Origin: Saxidomus purpurata
Taxonomy: Eukaryota > Mollusca > Bivalvia > Venerida > Veneridae
Direction: 5' to 3'
Assembly (NCBI GenBank): GCA_022818135.1
Contig: JAFMSR010000018.1
Location: 25,639,487 to 25,703,486, forward strand
DNA length: 64,000 nt
The notes beneath the pieces were generated by a model. The model was not told where the DNA came from, made no database searches, and worked only from the letters and a program-made list of their open reading frames with translations. Made by a program: the position numbers and the translations under genes. This document shows, one piece after another, positions 25,301-40,300 of this stretch (the first letter of the stretch is position 1; each line of letters opens with the position of its first letter).

Positions 25301-28300
25301 TGGGGGTCATAATTTGAACAATATTGGTACAGGTCCACTAGCCAATGCTACATGCCAAATATTTAAGCTCTAGGTCTTGTGGTTTCAGAGAAGAAGATTT
25401 TTAAAGTTTTTTCTATATAAGCCTATGCAAAACTAAGTGACCACCCGTGCCGGGTCAATTTTGAACCAGGGGTTATAATTTGAACAATCTTGGTAGAGGT
25501 CCACTAGACAATGCTACATGCCAAATATCTAAGCTCTAGGCCTTGTGGTTTCAGAGAAGAAGATTTTTAAAGTTTTTCCTATTTGTTGCCATAGCAACCA
25601 GAGTTCTGCATGGAATGGAATTCTTTGAACAACTTTGACAGAGCTTCATGCAAGGTACATCCCTACAAAGTTTCATCAACATTGGCCCAGTGGTTTCAGA
25701 AAAGATGTCGTTTGAAGGAAATGGTGGACGGACGGACAGACGGAGGGACGCCAGACGGAATGCGATCCTAATAGCTCACTCTTGCACTTTGTGCCATTTG
25801 AGCTAAAACAAGAGGGCCAAGATAGCCCTATATCACTCACCTTGGTACAAGTCCACTTGCTTGTGGAAGATCACTAGATAATGTTATATACCAAATAAGT
25901 TTTCCTATATACGCCTTTGTAAAAACAATTGACCCCCCCCCAGGCAAGGTCAATTTTGACCCCAGGGGCATTATTTGAACAAACTTTGAAGAGGTCTACT
26001 AGGCAATGCTACATGTCAAATATCTTAGCTCTAGGCCTTGTGGTTTCAGAGAAAAAGATTTTTAAAGTTTTCCCTATATAAGCATATGTAAAACTAAGTG
26101 ACCCCAGGTGCGGGGTCAATTTTGACCCAGGGGTCATAATTTGAACAATCTTGGTAGAGGTCCACTAGCCAATGCTACATGCTAAATATCTTAAATCTAG
26201 GCCTTTTGGTTTCAGAGAAGAAGATTTTTAAAGTTTTTCCTATATATTCCTATGCAAAACTAAGTGACCCCCGGTGCGGGGTCAATTTTGACCAGGGGTC
26301 ATAATTTGAAAAATCTTGGTAGAGGTCCACTAGACAATGCTACATGCCAAATATCTTAGCTCTAGGCCTTGTGGTGTCAGAAAAGAAGATTTTTAAAGTT
26401 TTTCCTATATATGCCTATGCAAAAACTAAGAGCCCACCTGCGCGGGGTCAATTTTGACCAGGGGGTCATAATTTGAACAATCTTGGTAGAGGTCCACTAG
26501 ACAATGCTACATGCCAAATATCTAAGCTCTAGGCCTTGTGGTTTCAGAGAAGAAGATTTTTTTAAGTTTTTCCTATTTGTTGCCATAGCAACCAGAGTTC
26601 TGCATGGAATGGAATTCTTTGAACAACTTTGATAGAGCTTCATGCAAGGAACATCCCTGCAAAGTCTCATCAACATTGGCCCAGTGGTTTCAGAGGAAAT
26701 GTTGTTGAAGGAAATGGTGGACGGACGTACGACGTACGCCGGACGGAATGCGATCCTAATAGCTCACTCTGGCACTTTGTGCCAGGTGAGCTAAAAAGGA
26801 CAAATGTCATTTATCAGTCTTACAGTGTTGAAATACTGCAATAAAATACTTAATTGTACTGGAAATAACATAAAAAGCGCTTTTAAAATGTTGACCTAAT
26901 TAGACAACCTGCATACCCAACACATAAAAATAATGCATAAAGCCCATTTCTAGATTTCTTTATAAATTTAAGAGTAAAATCAAGTGATTCCCCTGCAGCC
27001 TAAATTTTAACCCATGTGCCTTGATTGGCACAATCAGCAATCCTACATGCTAAATATGTCTTGTGTTACTGTTATGAAATAGAGCATGTGACAATGCTAT
27101 TGTTAGACAAATTGGTTTTCTATGTTATAACATCATTTTAAATATTTAAATGATTTCTGTGGGTCATAATTTGAACAATCTTGGTAGAGATGCACTATAC
27201 AATGCTATTAAGCTCTAGGCCTTGTGATTTAAAAAAAGAAGTTTTCCTATAAAAGCCTATGAAGAAACAAGTGACCCCCTTGGGCAGGGTCAATTTCGAC
27301 CAGGGGGTCATAATTTGAACAACCTTGGTAGAAGTCCACTACGCAATACCACATGACAAATATCTGAGCTCTAGGCCTTCCTGTTCTTGAGAAGATTTTT
27401 AAAGCTTTTTTCTATTTGTTGCCATAGCAACCAGAGTTCTGCATGCAATGGAATAATTTGAACAACTTTGAGAGGGATTTATTTAAGGAACATCCCTGCT
27501 AAGTTTCATCAACATATGCCCAGTGGTTTCAGAGAAGATGTCGTTTGAAGGAAAATGTTAACAGACGTACAACATACCCCGTCAGACGGTCGCCGAATGC
27601 AATCCTAATAGCTCACTCTGGCACTTTGTGCTAGATGAGCTAATAACACTATGTTAAAAACAAGTGACCCCCCGGAGGGGTCAATTTTGGCCTGGCGGTC
27701 ACAATTTGGACAACCTTGGTAGAGGTCCACTAGGCAGGCATGGGGTCAATTACATTGAAATGTAATTAATTAAATTACAATTACATTAAGAAAGTCTTCA
27801 ATTAAATTACAATTACCATTACATATGTTTTTAAATGTAATTAATTAAATTACCATTACATCATAAATGTAATCAATTAAATTACAAATTACTTTATGTT
27901 ATTAAATTTATTTTGAAGTTGAAAGTAATACATGAAATGACAGGATTTTACTTTGAACAAATCTCACACACTTGGCTTTTAAGTTTAAGAAGGAATTTAG
28001 CTTTTACATCCAAAGCTACCAAAAGCCTTATTATAAAACACTCGCCAGACCCCAGTTAGAATATGTTTCCCAGGTTTGGAGTCCATACTACCAAGCTGAC
28101 TAGAACAGGTTAGAAATGATGCAGAGGACTGCAGCTTAAAAACAAGCGCTGAAGAGTTCAAAACATTTCAAAATATTTGTAAATGATATTTCCTTATCTT
28201 CTACCTACTATCTAGCCAAACAGGGAAGCTTTAATTTAAGATTTTCTTAACCACACAGCTGTTAAATACTCATTTAGGACTTATTTATTTTTCACAGGAT

Positions 28301-31300
28301 TTTGATATTAGTTAATTGTCACCTTTATTATCAGGGTCAGTTATACATGTGACCAGAAGGCATGAATTAATCAGTAAATCCACCTGGCACTCTATGGCAT
28401 GTTGACAACAAAACAACACTATAATTGCAAAATTATTAAACACATGAAATGGGGTTATTCTTACGTTAAATATTCTATCAGATTTCTTAACTAAGGATAA
28501 ATGTATATTTATTTAATTTATCTTTTTTGTTTATTAACTTATTTCTTTCTTTCTTTGTGTACAATTTCAAATAAGTTTTCAGCAGAGTGCATTATTTCTA
28601 CTTGTGTACTTTATTTTACTGGCATTTATATTCAAAATTTGACCAAAGCAATTGAAATGTAATTGACATGTAATTGAAATTACATTCAATTACAGCAAAT
28701 TTTGTAATTAATTACAGTCAATTACAATTACATTATTCAATTACCCCATGCCTGCCACTAGGTAATGCCATATGCCAAATATCTAAGCTCTAGGTCTTCC
28801 TGTTCTTGATAATTTTTTAAGTGTTTCCTTTCCAATGCCATGGCAACAAGAGTTCTGTATGGAATGGAATTATTTGAACAACTATGAAAGGGCTTCATTC
28901 AAGGAACATCCCTGCTAAGTTTCATCATCATTGGCCTAGGGATTTCAGAGGAGATGTCGCTTGAAGGAAAATGTTAAGGAACATACGATGTACCACGGTC
29001 GCTGGACGGTGAGCGATCCTAATAGCTCACTGCCAGGTGAGCTAAACAAGATGCCCATTTGCAACATGTCGAGCCCACCAGCTGTCAAAAGGACTATTTC
29101 CTTACAAAGTTGAGATAGGTCAAAATACACCTTAATATTGGATGTAACATGCATGTTGTACCACAGAAAAGTGGTCTTGAATTTTCTCTGTATCTGACCT
29201 TTTGCCTCTAAGTGTGACCTTGACCTTGGAACTAGGGACCTGGTTCTTGCGCATGACACTACGGGCAGTAATAACAAGAGCTGTCAGTAGGACAGCGCAC
29301 TTGACTTTTTTAGTGCTTGCCAATAAAACAAAACTTTGACAGTTTCCCTCTCCTGCCTATGTTTGGGGATCATGATGGTAAACAAGTATTCTAACTTTCA
29401 AAGTAATATCTCAAACAGTTTAGTCAAAAAGTGGTATGGTAAGTTTCAAAGCAAAACCTCTAATGGTTTTGAAATAAAATGGGGTGGTACGAAAAACTTA
29501 ACCAAGCTCAATACACTTTCTAAGTCAAAAAAGGGCCATAATTCTGTCAAAAACCTCGACAGAGTTATGTCATCTTGTCTGTAGATGGAAGTAATGACGG
29601 TAAATAAGTATGGTAAGTTTCAAAGCCATACCTCTTATAGTTTCGAAATAAAGTGGGGTGGTACGTAAAACTTAACCAAGGTGTGACACCAACGCAGACG
29701 CCAACGCCGACACTGACGCCGATGCGAGTAGGATAGCTCCCCTTTTCTTCGAAAAGTCGAGCTAAAAAGGTTACAATATAAGCTATTTATAGTAACAACA
29801 AAGGGAAGTAATTCTTAAAACAAGGTTAGCTCATGATGATAAACATTTGTACCAAGTGACACCAAAATCTCTCCATGCATGAAGTACATATGCTCTGGAC
29901 AAAGTCATTCTTGAATTTGACCTTTAACCTCTGTGACCTTGACCTTAGACCTAGGGACCTGGTTCTTGAGCATGACACTCTGTCTCATGATGGTGAACAT
30001 TTGTGCCAAGTTATTCAAGAATCCCTTCATCCATGGATAAGTTACAGCCAGGACTAACTAAACTCGGATGGACGGACGGACACACATACACCGAACCGCC
30101 ATTTGGACAACTATATCGAGGTTTCACAAGCAGCTTGACAAAAAGGAATAATAATAGCTAAGGAGTCACTGGTTGCTATGGAAAGTCACTTGTTGCTAAA
30201 AGAAGTCAGAGGTCACTGTAAGTCACTAGCTGCCAGGGGAAGTCAGTGGTTACTGAGGAAAGCACTGGTCCTGAGAGGAAGTCAGTGATTTGCCAAAGGA
30301 GTAATTTGGTGCTAGTTGCTAAGAACATCAATGGCTGCTAAGGAATCCACTGATGGCAAGAGGATGCAAAAGGATGATAATAAAGTCACTGGGTACTAGG
30401 AAATGCACTGGTTGTTAGAGGACATAGTTATTGTTAAGGCAGTCAATGGTTGCTAAGGAAGTAATTTGTTCTTAAGGATAGTCACTGGTTGCTTGCGAAA
30501 TTCACTGGTTGCTAGTGAACTAAGGTGTTGCTAAGGAAGTCAATGGTTGCTAAGGAAGTCACTTATTCCAAGGGGAAGTCACTGGTTGCTAAGGAGGTCA
30601 TTGTTTGCTAATATTTGCTTTACTGTATTCCTAGAAACTTTCGTGGGTTCTATATTTTGTTTGTTTTAACATTGCAGACATTTTTGCAACTACAAACTTT
30701 CGCGGAATCATATCAATAGCGAATCCGGCAAATAATTAGTCACTACGGCATGAAATTACGAATTTTCAATGCACATGCATCCAGCAAGGAGGCATATTGT
30801 GTATTCGTATTTTTTTTTACATAAAAAAAATCGGAAAGACCGGTAGATCCTTTCGATGTGATTTTACCATCATGTAGCACGAGCGAGGAACCTGTACAGA
30901 TTGCAAATGAAAATGTTACGGAAATAATTTTAAAACCTGCCAAACAAAAACATCGAAGTTACGCTCAATTTTGACGGCGAAATGTCAGCAGACATCGGAA
31001 GATGCACATATCAATCATTTTAGTTGCCGTGGTATGTATAAAACAATCTTGAAAGCTAAAACTAAAATCGCAGAACCTTAGCCACAGGTGTCAATATTTG
31101 TCAATAAATAATTCTAAGTTCAAGTTCAATATCATTTGACAATAGGCTCTATGTATTGTGTCAATAATCATAGTAACGGTTATTCACACCACCGCTCATG
31201 GTCTCTCAACAATTCACAGTTTATACATGTATTTGTGTTGGACTTTTTTGACAAAATTCTTTTGTTAGGAGATTAAAGTCGGTAGCCTAAATTAGAGTAA

Positions 31301-34300
31301 ACTAGAGCTATCACTAAATGTGATTAATACCCCCAAAAGACTGCTTTATAAACTGAAGAAGTTCGTAGTAACATAATACCTTGCAAACAAACTAAAAAGA
31401 GATATTGTTCTTAGCAGTTCCTCTCATTGTGCTTGACCATTGTATGAAGTTGTATTGAATTCCAACTTGTAGTTTTCGAAAAATGCTCCAGACAAGGAAA
31501 AGTAACAAAGGGCAATAACCCTGTAATTAGTCAAGATGGAGTTATGGTTCCTGTGCACTGCACTTCCTCTCATTGTGCTTGACCATTGTATGAAGTTGTA
31601 TTGAATTCCAACCAGAAGTTTTCAAGTTATGCTCCGGACAAGGAAAAGTAACAAAGGGTAATAACTCTGTAATTAGTCAAGATGGAGTTATGGTTCCTGT
31701 GCACTGCACTTCCTCTCAATGTATTTGACCATTGTATGAGGTTGTATTGAATTCCAACTAGTAGTTTTCAAGTTATGCTCCGGACAAGGAAAACTAACAA
31801 AGGTCAATAACTCAGTAAATACTCAAGATAGAGTTATGGTTCTTGTACACTGCACTTCCTCTGAGTGTGCTTGATCATTGTATGAAATTGTATTGAATTC
31901 CAACTAGTAGTTTTCAAGTTATGCTCCGGACAAGGAAAAGTAACAAAGGGCAATAACTCTGTCATTAGTCAAGATGGAGTTATGGTTCTTGTGCACTGCA
32001 CTTCCTCTCAATGTGCTTGACCATTGTATGAAGTTGTATTGAATTCCAACTAGTAGTTTTCAAGTTATGCTCCGGACAAGGAAAAGTAACAAAGGGCAAT
32101 AACTCAGTAAATACTCAAGATAGAGTTATAGTTCTTGTACACTGCACTTCCTCTCAATGTGCTTGACCATTGTATGAAGTTGTATTGAATTCCAACCAGT
32201 AGTTTTCAAGTTATGCTTTGGACAAGGAAAACTAATAAAGGGCAATAACTCAGTAAATACTCAAGATAGAGTTATAGTTCTTGTACACTGCACTTCCTCT
32301 TAGTGTGCTTGATCATTGTATGAAGTTGTATTGAATTCCAACCAGTAGTTTTCAAGTTATGCTCCGGACAAGGAAAAGTAACAAAGGGCAATAACTCTGT
32401 AATTAGTCAAGATGGAGTTATGGTTCTTGTGCACTGCACTTCCTCTCAATGTGATTGACCATTGTATGAAGTTGTATTGAATTCCAACTAGTAGTTTTCA
32501 AGTTATGCTCCAGACAAGGAAAAGTAACAAAGGGCAATAACTGTGTCATTAGTCAAGATGGAGTTATAGTTCTTGTGCACTGCACTTCCTCTCAATGTGC
32601 TTGACCATTGTATGAAGTTGTATTGAATTCCAACTAGTAGTTTTCAAGTTATGCTCCGGACAAGGAAAATGCAACAGACCGCCCGACCGACCGACCAACC
32701 GACCGACCAACCACCGGGTGACTCCTATATACCCCCCTAAACTTCGTTTTGGGGGTATAATTAACACTATATTTACAGGCCAACAGGGTACTGTATACAT
32801 GCACTAGCAACTTCATTTTTTCATGTTTCAGGATCAAAACAAGTCTGATTTGCTTATAAACTAGTATGTTAAAATCAAATTAGTTGTGACGTCACACAGT
32901 AGTCACCTGTCAATCAGCCGCTTTTCATGTTTGTGTACTCATTTGATAACACCAAAATATCATAAACTGAAGGAGTTAAATGGATTTTTTTCTCAATAAT
33001 ATATCTGTGATATCTGAAACATTGACATTGATCTGAAACTGATACGCTGCTTTATCTACATCGGAATTAAAACAATTAACGACAGTTTGCTGGTATAGGT
33101 AAGTTCAGATACCATTCTCTCACGACTAGTTTCTCTGCAACTAGAAGTTTCACGATTGTTCAAGTCATGGGTTTTTCATGACTATTTAATTTTGCAGAAA
33201 CAAAATGACCGCAAAATAGCTAACTTAAATTGCGCGAAATCATTTCTTGGTTTACAGTATATACAGACAAGGAACCCCCTGGGCATGGTATATTTTGTCT
33301 CCCTGGCAATGATTTGAACAAACTTAGTAGAAGTTCACTAGACAATGTTACATACCATTATATCTAAACTCTATGCCTTGTGGTTTTGCAGAAGATTTGC
33401 AAAGCTTTTTTCCTATACCAAGTGACCCCCTGGGTAGGGACACTATTGTCCCTGTGGGCACAAATTGAAAATACTTGGAAGGTCCCCCAGACAATGCTAC
33501 AAAATACATATCTTAGCTCTAGGCCTTGTGGTTTTGGATAATATTTTTAAAGGTTTTCCTATTTAAGTCTATGTCAACTAGAGCTATCACTAAATGTGAT
33601 TAATACCCCCAAAAGGATTGCTTTATAAACTGAAGAAGTTCGTAGTAACATAAACCTTGCAAACAAACTAAAAAGAGATATTGTTCTTAGAAGTTCCTCT
33701 CATTGTGCTTGACCATTGTATGAAGTTGTATTGAATTCCAACTTGTAGTTTTCGAAAAATGCTCCAGACAGGGAAAAGTAACAAAGGGCAATAACACTGT
33801 AATTAGTCAAGATGGAGTTATGGTTCCGTGCACGCACTTCCTCTCACTGTGCTGACCATTGTATGAAGTTGTATTCAATTCCAACCAGAGGTTTTCAAGT
33901 TATGCTCCGGACAAGGAAAAGTAACAAAGGGTAATAACTCAGTAAATATTCAAGATAGAGTTATAGTTATGTACACTGCACTTCCTCCAATGTGCTTGAC
34001 CATTGTATGAAGTTGTATTGAATTCCAACCAGTAGTTTTCAAGTTATGCTCCGGACAAGTAAAAAGTAACAAAGGGCAATAACTCAGTAAATACTCAAGA
34101 TAGAGTTATAGTTCTTGTACACTGCACTTCCTCTGACTGTGCTTGATCATTGTATGAAGTTGTATTGAATTCCAACTAGTAGTTTTCAAGTTATGCTCCG
34201 GACAAAGGAAAAGTAACAAAGGCCAATAACTCTGTAATTAGTCAAGATGGAGTTATGGTTCTTGTGCACTGCACTTCCTCTCAATGTGCTTGACCATTGT

Positions 34301-37300
34301 ATGAAGTTGTACTGAATTCCAACGAGTAGTTTTCAAGTTATGCTCCGGACAAGGAAAAGTAACAAAGGGCAATAACTCTGTAATTAGTCAAGATGGAGTT
34401 ATAGTTCTTGTGCACTGCACTTCCTCTCAATGTGCTTGACCATTGTATGAAGTTGTATTGAATTCCAACTAGTAGTTTTCAAGTTATGCTCCGGACAAGG
34501 AAAATGCAACAGACCGCCCGACCGACCGACCGACCGACCGACCAACCACCGGGTGACTCCTATATACCCCCCTAAACTTCGTTTTGGGGGTATAAAAAGT
34601 GACATGGGGCAAATATTGACCCCAGGGTCAAGATTTGAACATTGTTTGTACAGGTCCACTAGAAAATACTACACACTAAATATCAATGCTCTATACCTTG
34701 TGGTTTTGCAGAAGATTTTTAAAATTTCCGTTATAAGTCTATATGAAAACCAGTGATCCCAGGGGCATGATTTGAACAACCTGGTTACAGGTTAACTAGA
34801 CAAGGTTACACACTGAATATCAAAGCTTTAGGCCATGTGGTTTTGGAGAAGATTCTTAAGTTTTTCCTTTGTAAGTCTATGTGAAAACCAGTTAATCCCC
34901 CAGGGTGTCATCAATTTGAACCCAGGGATATGATTTGAACAAACTTGTTAGAGGTCCACTACACAATGATACACACCAAATATATATGCCTTAGACCATG
35001 TGGTTTTGGAGAAGAAGATTTTTAAGGTTTTCCAATACAAGTCCATATAAATCCACTCACCAAACCCCCACCCAAACTTGGTAGACCAACCTAACACAAA
35101 AGATCTAAGTACTTGGCCTTGTGGTTTTGGAGAAGATCTTTCTATTTGTAGTTTTAGTGGCTATGCTGTTAAGTCAACAGAACCACTTGAACAAATTTAA
35201 GAGAGCTTAATGCCAGGAGGCCTCTGACCAGATTTGATATTATTCCATCACAATGGACAAAAGATCATACTAAAAGATTTACCCAAGTAAACTCAGGTAC
35301 GTTAAAAAAAGAGCCAGGCCGCTAAAAAACCAATAGTTTTTGTCCCAAAGCCCAAGTCTACTTGTTCACACTTTTGTGCATGAGAACAATGTTCATATGT
35401 ATCAAATCTACATTATTTGTAGTTAAAGGAAAAACACAACTTAATTGCAATACCAGGGGCCAATTTGTCAAAACCCATGGTATACCTTGAATGCAAAGCC
35501 AAAGTTCCTAGCTGCTGAAACGAGAGCTCCTTCATCTGGTGATTGGGCCTGATATTCCAGCTTCCCTACAAGAAACAAGTAACATGTGATATTTCTGTCA
35601 ATCAGTTTATTTCAATGCTAAATTTTAGATTATCATGTATTAGAAGATTAACAAAAGCTCTCATAAGAAGTCTGAATATTCAGCAAAAGAAAAAGTAAGG
35701 GTAAACTGTAAGCTTAAACATTGCATTTCATAACAAGAGCTGTCACTCATAAGTGACAAATGCCTCCGAAAAAGGTGTCTCACAGTCTGTGACCTTCACC
35801 TTCAAGGTGTGAACCCGGTTCTTGCACACAACACTTTATCTCAATAAGCTGAAAGCTTTCTTCACAATCGAGCTAAAATAAATTATTATAAACTAAACTA
35901 AACTCTGTGACCTTGACCTTTGATGTAGTTATATGGGTCTTGCACACGACACATCATCTTGATGTGGTGATCACTAATTTTGTGCCATATGATTGAATAT
36001 CCTTTCATGCACGAAAAGTTACAGTCTGGACACTAAAATATGAAGGGCACACATGGATGGAGGGACGGATGGTGTGATTTCAATATTCTTACCTTTGGGG
36101 GCATAAAAATAAGGCAACTTAAGGCTATGGCTCTTTGAAACTGCACTTTCCAGAGTGTCCTCTCTCAATGTATGCAATTTGAAAGCAATTTCCTTCAGTA
36201 CTTTTAGGATTATGCTCCGGAGAAGAAAATGTAACAAAGGGGGATAATTAAACAATTAGGCAAGGTAGAGTTATAATTCTTGGACTCTGCACCTCCCCTC
36301 ATTGTGCTCTATCACTGTATGAAGTTTCAAGTAATTCCCTTCACTATTTTAATAGTTATGCTCTGGGCAAGAACAATCAATTAAGGGAGGCAATTAAAAA
36401 ATAAGGCAACATAGGGTAATGGTTCTTCAGCACTGCACTTCCCCCGAGTATCCTCTTTCATTGTATGCTATTTGTAGGAATTTCCTTCAGTACTTTAAGA
36501 GTTATGCTCCCAGACAAGAAAATGTAACTAAAGGGGACAATTAAACAAGAGCTGTCAGTAGGACGGCGTGCTTAACTTCTTTAGTGCTTGCCAATAAAAC
36601 AAAACTTTGACAGTTAAAACAAGGATCTGTATAAACAAGGGCCTAAAGAAGCAAGATATTAAGTCAGGAGTTACCAAACTAAAATGTTTGATATCCCTGA
36701 ATACTACAGCAAAGTTGTACATTAATACTTCAAGTGGTTAATGATATGTGTGCATGACAGTGCCAGTTGCACACAAGACTTTAACTAGGAATTTCTAAGT
36801 ACAAATCAAGAAAGCTATTCACAGAGTTATCTTCTCTTGCTAACAGGTAGGTGTCATGATGGTACATAAGTATTCCAACTTTCAAAGTAATATCTCAAAT
36901 GGTTAAGTCAACAAGGATGAAAATTTAACTGAGTTTCTAAGTCAAAAAAGGCCATAATTCAAATAAAATCCTTGACAGAGTTACTTTCTCCTGCCTGTGT
37001 TTGGGGATCATGATGGTAAACAAGTATTCCAACTTTCAAAGTTATATCTCAAACAATTCAGTCAAAAAGTGGACTGGTACGAAAAACTTAACCAAGATTT
37101 TAAGTCGATAAAGGGCCTTAATTTAAACAAAAATCATTGACAGAGTTACCTTCTCTTGCATACAGATGGGGGAAATGATGCAAACAAGTATTCAAACTTC
37201 CAAAGCAATATCTCAAAGGGTTAAATCAATAAGTGGATTTTACCCCCAATTCAATGTATTTTCTAAGTCAAAAAGGGGCATAATTCTGTCAAAAACCTTG

Positions 37301-40300
37301 ACAGAGTTATGTACTCTTGTCTGTAGATGAAAGTAATGATGATAAATAAGTATGATTAGTTTCAAAGCAATATCTGTAATGGTTTTGAAATAAAGTGAGG
37401 TGGTACAAAAAACTTAACCAAGCTCAATCCACTAAGTCGAAAAAAAGCCATAATTCTGACAAAAACCTTGACAGAGTTATGTACTCTTGTCTGTTGATGG
37501 AGGTTATGATGGTTAACAAGTATGGTAAGTTTCAAAGCAATACCTCTAATAGTTTTGAAATAAAGTGGGGTGGTACGAAAATCTAAGCCAATGCGGACGT
37601 GGACACCGAGGCAAGTAGGATAGCTCCGCTATTCTTCAAAAAGTCAAGCTAACAATTAGACAAAGTCGGGTAAGGGTTCTTGTGCATTTCACTTCCGCTC
37701 ATTGTGCTCTATCATTGTCTGAATTTTCCAGTACTTACCTTTCTATGCTTTTGGAGTTATGCTCTGGACAAAGAAGTAAGGATGGAAGGACAGACATGTC
37801 AATTTCTATATTAAGCCACCCAAGCTTCTTCTGGGGGCATAAAAATTAACTATCAATTTTTAAAATTAAGTGGCTAAAATTTTATGTCCTATTTAGTTAC
37901 TCCTTCTTTGTAAAAATCTATTTGCTCCAATCATATTGATTGGATGGAAATAATTTATACATAATAATTATATCTTTGTACCCTCTGAGTCTTCCACCAT
38001 AACAGTGTGACAAAGGGCAAGCAGCTTGAAGAAACTATGTATGTGGAGATCTTGTCTTCTAATTCCATCTGGTATTCTATTGTCGTAAAACATGAAATTC
38101 TCCTCTGAATATTTGTTCATCGACAAGTCGCATCTTGGAGTTGACTGAAATTATATAAACAAATGAACACAAATTATATTTCAGCAAGCACTCTTTCCAA
38201 ATTGAAAGTAGACATGAGTGTAAAGTATGCAGTTTGACTAGCAATTCTTCTATGATAAATGAAACTAGACCTATCACTAAATGTGATTAATACCAAGACT
38301 GCTTTGTCAACTGAAGAAGTTATTATTGACAGAATACCTTATATCACTCACCTTGGGACAAGGCCACTTGCCAGATGGAAGATCACTAGACAATTTCATA
38401 TACCAAATAGGTTTTCCTATATACGTCTTTGTAAAACAAGTGCCCCCCCCCCCCCTCCCTTAAGGTCAATTTTGATCCCAGGGGCATAATTTGAACAAAC
38501 TTTGAAGAGGTCTACTAGGCAATGCTACAAATATCAAAGCTCTAGGCCTTGTGGTTTCGGGGAACAAGATTTTTAAAGTTTTTCCTATATGAGCCTATGC
38601 AAAACTAAGTGACCACCCGCGCGGGGTCAATTTTGACCCCAGGGGCATAATTTGAACAATCTTGGTAGAGGTACACTAGAAAATGCTTCATGCCAACTAT
38701 CTAAGCTCTAGACCTTGTGGTTTCAGAGAACAAGATTTTTAAAGTTTTTCCTATATAAGCCTATGTAAAACTAAGTGACCCCCTGCACGGGGTCAGTTTT
38801 GACCCGGGGGTCATAATTTGAACAATCTTGGTAGAGGTCCACTAGACAATGCTACATGCCAAATATCTGAGCTCTAGGCCTTGTGGTTTCAGAGTAGAAG
38901 ATTTTTAAAGTTTTCCTATATAAAGCCTATGTAAAACTAAGTGACCTATTGTGCAGGGTCAGTTTTGACCCGGGGGTCATGATTTGAACAATCTTGGTAG
39001 AGGTCCACTAGACAATGCTACAAGTCAAATATCTAACCTCTAGGCCTTGTGGTTTCAGAGAAGAAGATTTTTAAAGTTTTTCCTATATAAGCCTATGCAA
39101 AACTAAGTGACCACCCGCGCAGGGTCAATTTTGACCCCAGGGGCATAATTTGAACAATCTTGGTAGAGGTACACTAGACAATGCTTCATGCCAACTATCT
39201 AAGCTCTAGGCCTTGTGGTTTCAGAGAAGAAGATATTAAAAGTTTTTCCTATTTGTTGCCATAGCAACCACAGTTCTACATTGAATGGAATTCTTTGAAT
39301 AATTTTGATAGAGCTTCATGCAAGGAACATCCATGCAAAGTTTCATCAACATTGGCTCACTGGTTTCAGAGGAGATTTCGTTTGAAGGAAATGGTGGACG
39401 GACAGACATAGGACGGACCCCGGACGTAGAGCTCACTCTGGCATTTTGTGCCAGGTGAGCTAAAAACTAAAACAGAGTTATGGTTCTTGGCAATAACTCT
39501 GTAATGAGTCCAAATACAGTTATGGTTCTTGTACACTGTGCATTGCGCTCGACCATTATATGAAGTTGTATTGAATTCCAAGCAGTAATTTTCAAGTTAT
39601 GCTCCAGACAAGGAAATCTAACAAAGGGCAATAACTCTGTAAATAGTCAAGATAGAGTTATGGTTCTTGCACACTGCACTTCCTCTCAACATGCTTGACC
39701 ATTGTATGAAGTTGTATTGAATTCCAACCAGTATTTTTCAAGTTATGCAAATGACAAGGAAAAGTAAACAAGAGGGCCAAGATGGCCCTATATCGCTCAC
39801 CTTGGTACAAGTCCACTTACCTGGAGAAAGATCACAAGACAATGTTATATACCAAATATGTTTTCCTATATACGTCTTTGTAAAACAAATGACTGCCCCC
39901 ACCCCCCAGGGAAAGGCCAATTTTGACCCCAGGGGCATAATTTGAACAAACTTTGAAGAGGTCTACTAGGCAATGCTACATGCCAAATATCAAAGCTCTA
40001 GGCCTTGTGGTTTCAGAAGAAAATTTTGAAAGTTTTAATCCTATGTAAGCCTATGTAAAACTAAGTGACCCCCGGGCAAGGTCAGTTTTGATCCCAGGGG
40101 CATAATTTGTACAATCTTGGTAGAGGTCCACTAGACAATGCTACATGCCAAACATCAAAGCTCTAGGCCTTATGGTTTCAGAGAAGATTTTAAAAGTTTT
40201 TCCTATATAAGCCTATGTAAAACTTAGTGACCCCCTGTGCGGGGTCAATTTTGACCGGGGGGTCATGATTTGAACAATCTTGGTAGAGGTCCACCAGACA

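Larger units (their letters stand above)
27658..29045 (+). mobile_element. A-type element carrying a hAT MITE
   Basis: One monomer is interrupted at GTCCACTAGG by the insertion 27735-28754 and resumes with TAATGCCATATGCC. The 3' module is complete except that the 3' hairpin is lost, leaving CTCACTGCCAGGTGAGCTAA. Confidence 0.8.

Noticed and set aside
32564..34659. Frames with [11 protein letters not shown] repeats as a repeat protein
   Set aside because: They translate the (CCGA)n tract and hairpin at the 3' end of B-type elements; the same peptide appears at each copy.
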